A stretch of 64,000 nt of DNA from JBLNBN01 sp050260015 (GCA_050260015.1 JBLNBN010000039.1:1-64000); one strand, 5' to 3'; shown: positions 33,564 to 42,928, counted from the first letter of the stretch. Numbers and translations: made by a program. Notes: a model not told the origin generated them from the sequence alone.

Positions 33564-34364
33564 TTAATATTCCTCGACGTGGAGCGCGCCCGGGCAGCCC
33601 ACGCAATGCTTCGAGTAACCTTTTGCAAACAGGAAATTCGTAACGGATTCGACCATCTTGGGATTGCCGCACAGGAAGAAGTGAGTCTTCGCAGGATCGA
33701 TCTCGATGCCGGCTTGCTCCTCGAGCACACGGTTATTTAAATGGGTTTCAATGTATCCGGTCAGCCCGTTCCAGGCGCTGTCGGCTTTTAATAAAGTGGG
33801 GAAGTAATAGAAATTATCGAAAGCGTTGCTGATAAAATTAAGCTCGCTGGAGTACCCGAGGTCCCACGGGTAGGCGGCGCCGTGAAGCACTGCCATCTTG
33901 TTCTCCTTGCGTTCGGTTAGGTGCGAGCGCAGGAAGCTGATATAGGGCGCGAGACCCGTGCCGGTGGCGATCATTACTATGTTCATGCCGGGAGGGGTGT
34001 CGTGCAGGCTGAATAGCCCCAATATTTTATCGTCGACCCACATGCGCCTGCCCTGCGACATATTGAATAGCCGCGGGGTGAGCTGGCCTGATTTTACCTG
34101 GCTAATGTAAAACTCGAAGTCCCGCGTGGCGGTATTGGCGGAAGAAATCGAGTAGGGACGTATGATCAGCGTGTCAGGCTGGTAGTGATCCAATGGGATT
34201 ACGGAATTTGACGAGCGCGGCTCGCTGGCTAATAGTCCTATATTCGTGTACTGACCGGCCTTGAAGGTATTGCGATCGGAATCGGTTCGAACCCTGAGTA
34301 TCATTAGGTCCGGCGTCATGAGGATTTTGCCGGTTACCGTCGCGTTATAGGGCGATGCTTTCAT
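33564..34364 (-). CDS. fpr: ferredoxin-NADP+ reductase (Fpr type)
   Basis: A 266-residue flavoprotein exchanging electrons between NADPH and ferredoxin or flavodoxin. Residues ~1-105 are the FAD barrel with LIIRPYSISSANTA (RxYS motif) and GQYTNIGLL; ~110-260 the NADP domain with MIATGTGLAPYISFLRSHL and FFLCGNPKMVESV. The C-terminus ends LHVEEY with an aromatic residue, as in bacterial Fpr. It is the first gene of a leftward three-gene operon. With nfnAB it makes two separate links between ferredoxin and NADPH in this window. Confidence 0.92.
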   Translation of the reverse strand: MKASPYNATVTGKILMTPDLMILRVRTDSDRNTFKAGQYTNIGLLASEPRSSNSVIPLDHYQPDTLIIRPYSISSANTATRDFEFYISQVKSGQLTPRLFNMSQGRRMWVDDKILGLFSLHDTPPGMNIVMIATGTGLAPYISFLRSHLTERKENKMAVLHGAAYPWDLGYSSELNFISNAFDNFYYFPTLLKADSAWNGLTGYIETHLNNRVLEEQAGIEIDPAKTHFFLCGNPKMVESVTNFLFAKGYSKHCVGCPGALHVEEY

Positions 34365-34444
34365 ATCTCGGGAGCCTTGGATTGTTTCTATGACTTCACT
34401 CTGAGCGTTTGTTTAGACAAAACATAAAGTTAAGTTAAAAACGC

Positions 34445-34452
34445 TATTTTTG
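34445..34452 (+). promoter_or_regulatory. possible -7 box for rimO
   Basis: TATTTTTG fits TAnnTTTG but lies 140 bases before the rimO ATG, and no -33 partner was seen. The 227-base gap 34365-34591 is AT-rich; nothing else was found. Confidence 0.3.
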
Positions 34453-34591
34453 CAAACGCATTTTTAATTTATATCGAGACGCATTTTTTCTCTCTTTGGT
34501 TTATTCATGAAAGCGGGAGGGAAAAATCTCTTAATAGTTACCATATAATTTATTAAATTACGCCCGGACATTAACGAATAAAAAAAGAGAA

Positions 34592-35902
34592 ATGGCAAAA
34601 AATATAGATAAAAGGATAAGATCTTTCAGCGTGCTTACGCTTGGCTGCAGCAAAAACGTGGTGGACAGCGAACGCATTATCTCGCTGCTCTCGGCGAACG
34701 GCTTGCGTTACGAGCCCAACGCCGACGCGGCCGACGCAGTGATCGTCAACACGTGCGGTTTTATTAAAAGTTCGAAGGAGGAGAGCGTTCGCGTTATTTT
34801 CGACGTATGCGCACTTAAGCGCAGCCGCAGGATTCGAAAAGTCGTCGTTACCGGGTGCTTCTCCGAGCGCTACGGCGACGAATTGGCCGACCAGATAAAC
34901 GGCGTGGACCTATTCTTCGGAGTAAACGCCGAGCAGGAAATACTCCGCGCCCTCGTCGAGCGAAACGATTACGACTTCCCTCTCGAGAGGAAGCTGCTCA
35001 CGCCGAAGCATTACGCCTATTTAAAGATATCCGACGGATGCAATCATCAATGCGCCTTCTGCGCGATACCCGGCATTCGCGGCAAGTACGTCTCGACCCC
35101 CGTCGACGAGCTTCGCGGCGAGGCGCAAGAGCTTGTTCGCTCCGGTGTGCGCGAGCTAAACGTCATCGCGCAGGACACGACTTACTACGGCCGCGACCTT
35201 GGCGGCGCCTCGCAACTGCCCGAATTGCTCGAGAGCCTTAGCTCGATCGAGGGGCTTCCCTGGCTGCGCCTGCTTTACGCTTACCCGACTGCATTCCCCG
35301 ACCACGCTTTAGAAATTATGGCCGAACGAGCCAACATTTGCAAATATATAGATATACCTCTTCAGCATATTTCCGATCGCGTCCTTAAATCCATGGGGCG
35401 GGGCATAACAGGTAAGCAAATTTACTCCCTGCTTGAAAAAATACGGAAGGCCGTGCCCGGCGTCGCTATCAGGACGTCGCTTATTGTCGGCTTCCCCACG
35501 GAACAGGAAAAAGACTTTGAAGAATTAAAGTCTTTCGTAGGGAACGCCGAAATAGATAGATTAGGAGTCTTTATGTACTCCCGCGAGGATTCTACCCCCG
35601 CCTTCGGGCTTGGCGATCCGATCGACGATGCGGAAAAATTGCGCCGCGCCGACGAGATAATGGAACTCCAGCAGGGGATTTCACTAAAGAAAAACAGAGA
35701 AAAGATCGGGAAGAAAATAAAAGTATTGATCGAAGGCGAGGCCGAGGACGCCGGATTTTGGGGAAGGAGCGAGCACGACGCCCCGGAAATCGATAACGCA
35801 GTTTTGCTGCCTGGGGCCGTGGGACTGACCGCCGGGCAGTTCGTAACCGCGGAGATCTACGACGCCAGCGAATACGACGTCGTCGCTAAAGTTATTTCTT
35901 AA
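34592..35902 (+). CDS. rimO: ribosomal protein S12 methylthiotransferase RimO
   Basis: A 436-residue radical-SAM enzyme that methylthiolates an Asp of ribosomal protein S12. The N-terminal cluster cysteines are in TLGCSKNVVDSE, VNTCGFIKSS and VTGCFSERYG; the radical-SAM motif is DGCNHQCAFCAIP (CxxxCxxC), followed by GKYVSTP. A TRAM domain takes up the last ~65 residues. The CSKNxVDSE form separates RimO from MiaB. Confidence 0.96.
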   Translation: MAKNIDKRIRSFSVLTLGCSKNVVDSERIISLLSANGLRYEPNADAADAVIVNTCGFIKSSKEESVRVIFDVCALKRSRRIRKVVVTGCFSERYGDELADQINGVDLFFGVNAEQEILRALVERNDYDFPLERKLLTPKHYAYLKISDGCNHQCAFCAIPGIRGKYVSTPVDELRGEAQELVRSGVRELNVIAQDTTYYGRDLGGASQLPELLESLSSIEGLPWLRLLYAYPTAFPDHALEIMAERANICKYIDIPLQHISDRVLKSMGRGITGKQIYSLLEKIRKAVPGVAIRTSLIVGFPTEQEKDFEELKSFVGNAEIDRLGVFMYSREDSTPAFGLGDPIDDAEKLRRADEIMELQQGISLKKNREKIGKKIKVLIEGEAEDAGFWGRSEHDAPEIDNAVLLPGAVGLTAGQFVTAEIYDASEYDVVAKVIS

Positions 35903-35952
35903 GATCGGGCAAATTAAGGCCTTCAAGCGTGTTTCACTAATAAAGAATAAAT

Positions 35953-36921
35953 ATGGCTTCGACAAAGCGCTTTAACAAGAGCTACCTGGACCTGTTTGAG
36001 CATAACACCCTGCAAATACTCATCTTTTTTGCGTTATTTGCTGTTGGCGTTGCGCTGTTCTTTTGGCTGGGATTGCCTATTATGGAGCATATCTTTATCC
36101 GCACGCTTAGCGGCAGGGTATACAACGACGGCTCTTCCGTCGCGTACATGACGGACATGCCCGACGTAATGCGCCGCACGTCTTATTTATTTTCCTGGGC
36201 TATCGATATATACCTGAAAACCCCGCAGGAGGGCAGGTACTGGTTCTCGCCGGCGATAGCTTTAGTCGTTCCGGCCAGTCTCTTCGGCATGGCGTTTACG
36301 ATCACGCTATCTTCGCTCCTTCCCCAGGGCGTAGGATTTATCCGGCAGAAGATAGAGCGCGAAATAGCCTCCACCATAGCGCGTATCGCGATGATAAAGT
36401 ACGGCTATCATGCCGAGGAATATTACACCGAGATAGAGGACGAACTGCTTTCGGCGGACCTGCGCGATCTTCATAATTACGTGGCAATGTGGAATATCTC
36501 CGCCGAGGATTTACGTACGCTCGTTCGGGCGCTGAAGTGGCGTAACGGGGGCGCTTTCTATAGAATGACCCATATTAACGACGGTATCCGGATCTACATG
36601 CGGTTCTATTTCACCGTGCAGTACACGAACACCGTGCTCGGATTTGTGTATATCGGCGCCGCGTTCCTGATCATTATCATCGGCCTTCGCGGGCTAAAGT
36701 TCATCCCGTCGAACGAGCCGTCGATGGTATTCTTCGCGCTCGGGCTTGAGTTCTCGATGCTAATAACTTACGCGTTTACCCTGATGTACTCCAAGCAGGA
36801 GGAGGAGCCGAGAGAGCCAGGAGGGGAGACTAACCGGGAGATTGCCTCGTCGGGGGACGCATCCAACGCGAAGGAAATAGAAAGTTTATTGCGGATTTTT
36901 ATCAAATCGAAGAAGAAATAA
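35953..36921 (+). CDS. polytopic membrane protein of unknown function
   Basis: A 322-residue protein with about four membrane segments: ~22-45 (LQILIFFALFAVGVALFFW), ~93-115 (AIALVVPASLFGMAFTITL), ~225-250 and ~258-280. A cytosolic or periplasmic region of ~105 residues between helices 2 and 3 is charged (EREIASTIARIAMIKYG, YYTEIEDELLSADLRD). The C-terminal 45 residues are acidic and polar. I recognise no family. It is 24 bases upstream of rfbC, which hints at envelope work. Confidence 0.78.
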   Translation: MASTKRFNKSYLDLFEHNTLQILIFFALFAVGVALFFWLGLPIMEHIFIRTLSGRVYNDGSSVAYMTDMPDVMRRTSYLFSWAIDIYLKTPQEGRYWFSPAIALVVPASLFGMAFTITLSSLLPQGVGFIRQKIEREIASTIARIAMIKYGYHAEEYYTEIEDELLSADLRDLHNYVAMWNISAEDLRTLVRALKWRNGGAFYRMTHINDGIRIYMRFYFTVQYTNTVLGFVYIGAAFLIIIIGLRGLKFIPSNEPSMVFFALGLEFSMLITYAFTLMYSKQEEEPREPGGETNREIASSGDASNAKEIESLLRIFIKSKKK

Positions 36922-36945
36922 CGAAAAAAGGAATTTTGTAAGTAA

Positions 36946-37506
36946 ATGGAAATAAGAGAAGCGGCCTTAAACGGATTATTACTTTTAGAGACCAAGGCGT
37001 TTTCGGACGAGCGCGGTTACTTTATGGAGACGTTCAAAGCATCGGAATTCGAAAGACTGGACCTTCCGACTTCCTTTCCGCAGGACAATTTTTCGCGGTC
37101 GAAGCGGGGAACGCTCCGGGGCATGCACTTTCAATGGTCGAAGCCAATGGGCAAGCTGCTGCGCGTGACGCGCGGCGCGGCGCAATTCTTCGAGGTAGAT
37201 ATCAGGAAGAATTCTCCAACGCTCGGCAAGAGCTTCAGCGCGGAATTGACCTCGGGCAATCGCTTAGCTTTATGGGTCCCGCCGGGATTTGCGAACGGCT
37301 TTATGGCGTTAGAGGACGATACGATAGTTCAATATAAATGCACTGCGGAATGGAACGCCGCGGGCGAAGGCTCGATAAACCCGTTCGACGCCGAGCTCTC
37401 GCTTGATTGGCGGCTCGGGAGCCCCACGCTCTCGGATAAGGACGCCGCCGCCCAAAGCCTAAGGCAATGGTTGGCCCGGCCGGAGAGCGACGCTTTTTCG
37501 CTCTGA
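36946..37506 (+). CDS. rfbC: dTDP-4-dehydrorhamnose 3,5-epimerase
   Basis: A 186-residue cupin enzyme (RmlC), third step of dTDP-L-rhamnose synthesis. Motifs: ERGYFMETFKASEFE at the substrate edge, SKRGTLRGMHFQ with the catalytic His, LLRVTRGAAQFFEVDIRKNS, then PPGFANGFMALEDDTIVQYK. rfbA (45019-45891) is in the same window but not adjacent; rfbB and rfbD are not seen. Confidence 0.95.
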   Translation: MEIREAALNGLLLLETKAFSDERGYFMETFKASEFERLDLPTSFPQDNFSRSKRGTLRGMHFQWSKPMGKLLRVTRGAAQFFEVDIRKNSPTLGKSFSAELTSGNRLALWVPPGFANGFMALEDDTIVQYKCTAEWNAAGEGSINPFDAELSLDWRLGSPTLSDKDAAAQSLRQWLARPESDAFSL

Positions 37507-37538
37507 TTATTACTTAACTTTACAGGAGTCGGTTGACG

Positions 37539-38807
37539 ATGGAGTTTAAAAAAGAAAACTGCGAGGAATTGATCGACGAACTAGAATTATGGAGACAAGC
37601 TTTAGACGGCAGCGGCGTAGGCGTTTGGACGTATAACGTAAAAACGGGCGAAAGCAAGCGTTCCGACACATTCTATAAGTTAATCGGCTATAAGGATCTC
37701 GAGAATACTTTTCAAGCCATGCAGGAGATAACGCATCCGGACGACGAGCAAATCGTTAGCCAAATCAAGATGCGATACGCCGCAGGACTTATCGAAGAGC
37801 ACTCGATCGATTACAGGCTGCTCTGCGCCGACGGCAAGTACCGGTGGTTCAACGACCGCGGGCGCCTTGTCCGTTTCGGCGAAACGAGGCTCGAAGCGAA
37901 TATAGTCGGCACCATAACGGACATAACCTCGAGGATAGCGACGCTTAATAAGCTTCGTCTCCGCGAGCAGGAATTTAAAGCTCTCGTGGAGAATTCGCCC
38001 GATATCTTTGCGCGAGTCAACCGCAATCGGGAATTGCTCTACATTAATCGAATCGTCGAAAAATACTTTAGGGATAGGTCCGAGAAATTGCTCGGTAGGG
38101 AACTGGCAAGCATGATGCCCCCGGACGCCAACGTCGGAGAGTATTATTCGCAAATAGCGAAGGCTTTCGAACAGGGTTGCAAGACGGAAGCGGAATTTTC
38201 TTACGTCGACTTCGACGGCTCTACGAAAAAGTTCGAGGCGCGCATTACCCCCGAATTCGATCACAACGGGATCGTTTCCAGCGTGCTCATTTCGGCGCGC
38301 GACGTCTCGAACGCAAGGGAACTCGAGGATATGCTCAGGCGGTCGGAGTCGCGTATGAAAGCCCTGCTTGACAACATCCCGCATATCGCCTGGCTGAAGG
38401 ACGCCGGGTCGCGCTTCCTCTACGTAAATAAATCTTTCCTCGATTATCAGAATAAATTGGCCGAGGACGTTATTGGGAAAAACGATTACGAAGTTTGGAG
38501 CGAGGAAGAGGGATATAAGTACATAGCCGAGGACGTTGAAGTTATGAAAACGGGAAAGCCATTAATAATGGAAGAAAAGATCTTCGTAAAGGGCAAAGAG
38601 CATTGGCACGAAATAATCAAATCGCCCGTTTTTGATTGCAACGGTAAAGTGATAGGCACGACCGGGCTATCGATAGACATTACAAAGCATAAAGAGACCC
38701 AAAAGAAGATGAGAGATCTGTATAAGGAACTGGAAAAAAGATGCTCGGAATCCCGCGGTTTATTCGGCGAGACCAAGCTTCACAGCGAAGGCGAAGACGA
38801 TGGATGA
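37539..38807 (+). CDS. triple-PAS domain protein without an output domain
   Basis: A 422-residue protein. The ATG at 37539 is chosen over a TTG six bases earlier because AGGAG (37524-37528) is spaced 10 bases from it. Three PAS domains are visible: ~15-130 (ALDGSGVGVWTYNVKTGES, ending GTITDITSRIATL), ~140-265 (LVENSPDIFARVNRNRELL, ending SARDVSNARELEDML) and ~270-400 (LLDNIPHIAWLKDAGSRFL, ending GLSIDITKHKETQ). After a short helix the protein stops, with no kinase, GGDEF or HTH. It may be a stand-alone sensor that binds a kinase in trans. It overlaps rarA by 8 bases. Confidence 0.88.
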   Translation: MEFKKENCEELIDELELWRQALDGSGVGVWTYNVKTGESKRSDTFYKLIGYKDLENTFQAMQEITHPDDEQIVSQIKMRYAAGLIEEHSIDYRLLCADGKYRWFNDRGRLVRFGETRLEANIVGTITDITSRIATLNKLRLREQEFKALVENSPDIFARVNRNRELLYINRIVEKYFRDRSEKLLGRELASMMPPDANVGEYYSQIAKAFEQGCKTEAEFSYVDFDGSTKKFEARITPEFDHNGIVSSVLISARDVSNARELEDMLRRSESRMKALLDNIPHIAWLKDAGSRFLYVNKSFLDYQNKLAEDVIGKNDYEVWSEEEGYKYIAEDVEVMKTGKPLIMEEKIFVKGKEHWHEIIKSPVFDCNGKVIGTTGLSIDITKHKETQKKMRDLYKELEKRCSESRGLFGETKLHSEGEDDG

Positions 38808-40149
38808 ACTATTTGAAAGCCCGGAGCCCGCTCCGGTAATTCGTAAAACGGAGACCAACGCTCCGCTTGCCGTAAGGATGAGGCCACGCTCCCAGCGCGA
38901 GGTCGTCGGGCAGGAGAAGCTGCTCTCCGAGGGCGCCCCGCTGCGCGCATTCTTCGAGACGAAGAATTTCCCTTCGATGATATTTTGGGGGCCTCCCGGT
39001 TCTGGCAAAACGACTCTTGCTCTATTAATAGCCGAGAGCTCCGGCAGCCGCTTTATTACCCTCTCGGCGGTGGATTCGGGCGTTAAGGAGCTTCGCGAAG
39101 TGATAGCCCAGGCGGGCAAATCCTCCGTCTACGGGAAGCGCACCATTCTATTCATAGACGAGATCCATAGATTTAACAAAGCGCAGCAGGACGCGCTGCT
39201 CCACGCGGTCGAGCGCGGAGTTATTACGTTAATTGGCGCGACGACGGAAAATCCCTCGTTCGAGGTCAATTCGGCGCTTCTTTCCCGCTGCCAGGTTTAC
39301 AGGCTGCGCTCGCTCTCCGACGACGACGTACGGCGGGTAATAGAACGCGCGATAAAGGAAGACGAAACTCTTTCCAAATACAAGCTAAAGCTCGACGAGG
39401 ACGCGAGGGATTTCCTTCTAAAGATAGCGGCCGGCGACGCGCGCACGGCCCTAAACGCGCTCGAGCTCGCGTTTAAACTGCTCCGCGCCAGACCGGACGA
39501 GGAAGCGACCATAACGCGCGAGCTGCTCGGCCGCGCGCTCCAGCAAAAGACCGCCCAATACGATAAAAAGGGCGAAACGCACTACGACACAATCTCAGCT
39601 TTTATTAAATCCTTACGTGGAAGCGATCCGGACGCGGCGGTCTTCTGGATGGCAAAGATGCTCGAGTCCGGCGAGGACCCGCGCTTCATAGCCCGCCGCA
39701 TGGTCATCTTCGCCAGCGAGGACGTGGGCAACGCCGAACCGCAAGCCCTTCAGATAGCGGTCGCCGTTTTCCAGGCCGTTCAAATGATAGGCATGCCCGA
39801 GGCGGCTATCAACTTAGGACAGGCCGCTACTTTCCTGGCTTCCTGCCCGAAGTCCAACGCCTCGTACAGGGCTATTATGGACGCTATGGAAGACGTGCGC
39901 AACGGGGCCTCGCTCGAGGTGCCGATGCACCTTCGCAACGCGCCAACCAGGCTAATGAAGGACGAGGGATACTCCGCGGGCTATCAATACCCGCATTCCC
40001 ACGAGGGGCATTTCGTCGCGGAAAATTATTTCCCGCCCGGCTCGAAGCCTAAAAAGTACTACAAGCCGGGGGAATTTGGAAAGGAAAAGGAATTCCGCGA
40101 GCGGCTCTCCAGGCTGTGGAGCTCTCGCGATGAAGAAGCTAAAGGCTGA
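38800..40149 (+). CDS. rarA: replication-associated recombination protein A
   Basis: A 449-residue AAA+ ATPase (RarA/MgsA) acting at stalled forks. Visible: Walker A IFWGPPGSGKTTLALL, Walker B ILFIDEIHRFNKAQQDALL, sensor 1 IGATTENPSFEVNSALLSRC, and the C-terminal tetramerisation part with GSDPDAAVFWMAKMLESGED and ASEDVGNAEPQALQ. The ATG lies inside the end of the PAS gene. Its 3' end overlaps gmhA on the other strand by 11 bases. Confidence 0.96.
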   Translation: MDELFESPEPAPVIRKTETNAPLAVRMRPRSQREVVGQEKLLSEGAPLRAFFETKNFPSMIFWGPPGSGKTTLALLIAESSGSRFITLSAVDSGVKELREVIAQAGKSSVYGKRTILFIDEIHRFNKAQQDALLHAVERGVITLIGATTENPSFEVNSALLSRCQVYRLRSLSDDDVRRVIERAIKEDETLSKYKLKLDEDARDFLLKIAAGDARTALNALELAFKLLRARPDEEATITRELLGRALQQKTAQYDKKGETHYDTISAFIKSLRGSDPDAAVFWMAKMLESGEDPRFIARRMVIFASEDVGNAEPQALQIAVAVFQAVQMIGMPEAAINLGQAATFLASCPKSNASYRAIMDAMEDVRNGASLEVPMHLRNAPTRLMKDEGYSAGYQYPHSHEGHFVAENYFPPGSKPKKYYKPGEFGKEKEFRERLSRLWSSRDEEAKG

Positions 40150-40762
40150 TCTTTTTGCCGGGGATAGCTTCGACGATCTCCGGGAAGAGCGCGGCCTCTA
40201 TCATTTCGCACCAGATGTGGCCTATTAATATATGGCTTTCCTGCACGCGCGCGGTGACGTCGCTCGGAACGACTACGGACAGGTCCGATAGGCCGAGGAG
40301 CGAGCCGCCTTTGCAACCGAGCAGTCCGATGGTCTTTACGCCCAATTCGCGGGCTTTCTTCATAGCCAGACCCACGTTGGTTGAATTACCGCTGGTGGAA
40401 ATTCCGATGAGGGCGTCCCCGGGCCTGCCGAAGGCTTCGATCTGGCGCGCGAAGACGTTCTCGAACCCTATGTCGTTGCCGCCCGCCGTTGCTATGGACG
40501 GATCCACCGTCAGCGCGAGCGCCGGGAGAGCCGGGCGATTTACCGACGAGCGAAATCGCACGACGAGCTCCGCAGCGATGTGCTGGCTGTCGGCCGCGGA
40601 GCCGCCGTTTCCGCAAAGGAAAAGCTTGCCGCCGCCTGCGAGCGATTCGATCAGCGCCTCGCCGCACATGCGTATCTCATCCATGCAGCTTTCCATTAAT
40701 CTTGTCTTTACCGTTATGCTCTCGGCTATTATATCTTCAATGTTCTTAGGCGTAAAATTCAT
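40139..40762 (-). CDS. gmhA: sedoheptulose-7-phosphate isomerase (phosphoheptose isomerase)
   Basis: A 207-residue SIS-domain enzyme, first step of ADP-heptose synthesis for LPS core. Motifs: LFLCGNGGSAADSQHIAAEL, GRPGDALIGISTSGNSTNVG and the metal-binding QESHILIGHIWCEMIE. It converges with rarA with an 11-base overlap of their ends. It supplies the donor for a family 9 glycosyltransferase such as that at 5589-6590. Confidence 0.95.
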   Translation of the reverse strand: MNFTPKNIEDIIAESITVKTRLMESCMDEIRMCGEALIESLAGGGKLFLCGNGGSAADSQHIAAELVVRFRSSVNRPALPALALTVDPSIATAGGNDIGFENVFARQIEAFGRPGDALIGISTSGNSTNVGLAMKKARELGVKTIGLLGCKGGSLLGLSDLSVVVPSDVTARVQESHILIGHIWCEMIEAALFPEIVEAIPGKKISL

Positions 40763-40914
40763 TGGCGTTATCTTTTAATTGACTTTATCTTTTGAATTAT
40801 AGATTTGCAAAAGGCAATATAGTTAAAATAACAATGACTAACAATTGAAACGTTAGCGTTGAAATTCTTATTAGTCCCAATATTTTCCGCTTCCATGCTG
40901 GACGTAATAATACG

Positions 40915-40940
40915 AAAAACGCCGACTTTCGCCGGCGTTT
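40915..40940 (-). terminator. intrinsic terminator after the carboxyltransferase gene
   Basis: On the minus strand an 8-base-pair stem (40940-40933 with 40924-40917, AAACGCCG arms) with an 8-base loop is followed by TTTTT. It lies 34 bases after the stop codon at 40974. Confidence 0.82.
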
Positions 40941-40973
40941 CTCTAAAAAGCTAAAGATCGTCTAAAATTCTGA

Positions 40974-42596
40974 TTATTCGTTTTCCAAAGTTTCAACTTC
41001 TACATTGAACTGCTTGGAGCCGACGCTTATCTTGTAAGTCGCCTTGGTTGGGTGCTCCACGCCGAAGGGCGTAGGGCCGAACCCGAGAGCGGGCGGAAGC
41101 TGTTCCTGCGCCGCGTGCGGAGCGCCGTCGCCGTTCGTAGCGGCGGGGGCGGGAGCTGGGGCGGGCGTCGGGGCTGGAGCGGGTTGCTCGCTGATCTTGC
41201 GAACGTTAACCTTAACCTCGCCCTTAAGGAAAGCGATGCCTTTAGTTTGGCAGGAAACTGCGATAAAGAGATTTTCCTTCGAAGTTTCAAGCCCATCTTT
41301 TTCGAGTTGTTCTTTCCAGTAAGCCAGTCCCTTTTTCGGGTCGCGCTCGGCGATCTCGATCGGGAGTTCGGTGGTCGGTTCGAGCTTGAGCTGCTCGGAA
41401 GCGATTCGGACGACTTCCGGATCCGGTGGAACGGGAGTCTTGCCGAAGTAGCCGAGCACCATCTTGCCGTAACCGTCGGCGATTTGCTTCCAGGGGCCGG
41501 CCATAACGTTGTTGTAGGCCTGCTGGAAGTAGAACTGCGAAACGGGGGTAACGGACGTGCCGAAACCGCCTTTAGTAACTACTTCGCGCATTTCTTTAAT
41601 GACCGCCGGGAACTTATCGAGCACCTTGAAGTCGCGCATCATCTGCGTATTAGCCGTCAAAGCGCCGCCTGGCATCGGCGAGAAAGGTATCATCGGGGAG
41701 ACTTGCGTAGCTTCCGGAGGAATAAAGTAATCCTTCAGAGCTTCGGCGAATTCTTCTTCGTAAACGCGTACCTTTTCGATGTCGAGACCAAGATCGTAAG
41801 GCGTGCCCTTAAGCGCGTGCAGCATGACGATCATGTCGGGTTGGCTCGTGCCGCCGGAGACGGGAGCCGCGGCAAGATCGATGCCGTCCGCGCCCGCTTC
41901 GAGAGCCGCGGTGTAGCAAGCTACGGAAACGCCCGCAGTTTCGTGCGTGTGAAGCCTGATATGGATGTCGTTTCCAAGGATGCGGCGGGCCATCTTGATA
42001 GTTTCATAGACCTTTTCCGGCGAGCTCGTGCCGCTGGCGTCTTTAAAGCAAATTGAATCGAATTCGACTCCTTTTTCAAGGATGTCGCGAAGAGTTTTTT
42101 CATAGAACGGAACGTCGTGCGCGCCTTCGCAGCCGGGAGGTAAGTCCATTAGCGTGACTACAACTTCGTGGCGCAAGCCGTGGTTGCGGATCGAGCGTCC
42201 GCTGTCGATTAAATTGTTAACGTCGTTTAAAGCGTCAAAATTGCGAATAGTCGTCGTGCCATGTTTTTTAAACATTTCCGCGTGCAAATCAACCACTTCG
42301 CGCGGAGCCGTATCGAGAGCTACCGTATTGACGCCGCGGGAAAGGGTCTGCAGATTTGCGTCCGGGCCCACGACGGCGCGGAATTTATCCATTATCTCGA
42401 ACGGGTTTTCGTTCAAGTAAAACACCGGCGATTGGAAGCGGGCGCCGCCTCCGAATTCGAAGTGCGTTATGCCTACATGCTTTGCCGCCTCTAACGCAGG
42501 CAGAAAATCATGGAAAAGCACACGCGCGCCGAACACCGATTGGAAACCGTCGCGGAAAGATGTGTCCATCACATCTATCAGTTTTTTCTTAAGCAT
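40974..42596 (-). CDS. PycB/OadA-like biotin-dependent carboxyltransferase subunit lacking the biotinyl site
   Basis: A 540-residue protein. Residues 1 to ~300 are an HMG-CoA lyase-like TIM barrel with TSFRDGFQSVFG (normally RDGHQS or RDAHQS), the Lys in ICFKDASGTSSP and metal ligands in RLHTHETAG. Residues ~300-440 are the conserved carboxylase domain (PGGALTANTQMM). A Pro/Ala linker (PAPAPTPAPAPAPAATNGDG) leads to a last segment YKISVGSKQFNVEVETL that looks like the first strands of a biotinyl domain, but the protein ends there without AMKM. It should transfer carboxyl groups to or from pyruvate, 2-oxoglutarate or oxaloacetate with a separate biotin protein. No carboxylase subunit A lies nearby. 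Confidence 0.86.
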   Translation of the reverse strand: MLKKKLIDVMDTSFRDGFQSVFGARVLFHDFLPALEAAKHVGITHFEFGGGARFQSPVFYLNENPFEIMDKFRAVVGPDANLQTLSRGVNTVALDTAPREVVDLHAEMFKKHGTTTIRNFDALNDVNNLIDSGRSIRNHGLRHEVVVTLMDLPPGCEGAHDVPFYEKTLRDILEKGVEFDSICFKDASGTSSPEKVYETIKMARRILGNDIHIRLHTHETAGVSVACYTAALEAGADGIDLAAAPVSGGTSQPDMIVMLHALKGTPYDLGLDIEKVRVYEEEFAEALKDYFIPPEATQVSPMIPFSPMPGGALTANTQMMRDFKVLDKFPAVIKEMREVVTKGGFGTSVTPVSQFYFQQAYNNVMAGPWKQIADGYGKMVLGYFGKTPVPPDPEVVRIASEQLKLEPTTELPIEIAERDPKKGLAYWKEQLEKDGLETSKENLFIAVSCQTKGIAFLKGEVKVNVRKISEQPAPAPTPAPAPAPAATNGDGAPHAAQEQLPPALGFGPTPFGVEHPTKATYKISVGSKQFNVEVETLENE

Positions 42597-42686
42597 TTTT
42601 TTGTTGTTTTGACAAGTTTGACATATTTTGTTATCGATAAATATTTATCGACTAATAATAACCGATAAAGCTTTATTATAACTACG

Positions 42687-42719
42687 CAAAATTACGGAAT
42701 TTGTTTTATACTTTGCAAA
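42687..42719 (-). promoter_or_regulatory. Bacteroidota-type promoter for the carboxyltransferase gene
   Basis: On the minus strand TTTG (42719-42716) and TAATTTTG (42694-42687) are 21 bases apart, a full -33/-7 match, 91 bases before the ATG. In the 332-base gap 42597-42928 I also noted GCGCC...GGCGC followed by CTTTTT (42820-42851), a weak hairpin of unknown use. Confidence 0.52.
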
Positions 42720-42928
42720 AATTTTAAAAAATCTGCGGGATAATTAAATTATTTGTAAGGATAAAGTTAATTCCTCTTTTGCCGATTATCGTTTTGGTGC
42801 GTAATTGTAATCATTTTTAGCGCCAATCTGCGTTTTTGCCGGCGCCTTTTTAGTTCAATACCGGGAAAAGTTCTTTATATTAAATTTTGACGCCTTTCTC
42901 GCGTCTTTCATTCAAAAAGGACACAGCA

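Noticed and set aside
33557..33730. Possible 58-codon N-terminal extension of the lipoprotein gene 32945-33556
   Set aside because: It would overlap fpr almost fully and place the lipobox signal in mid-protein; the ATG at 33556 gives a normal lipoprotein.
40155..40778. Open frame of 207 codons on the plus strand over gmhA
   Set aside because: gmhA on the other strand has complete SIS motifs; the plus-strand product is low-complexity Ser/Pro-rich sequence.
41052..42056. Long open frame (334 codons) opposite the carboxyltransferase gene
   Set aside because: It is the mirror of a well-conserved enzyme gene; it has no recognisable domain and no promoter or SD of its own.
42887..42928. Upstream TTG start for thpR
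   Set aside because: The ATG at 42929 has a good SD and gives the family's normal N-terminus.
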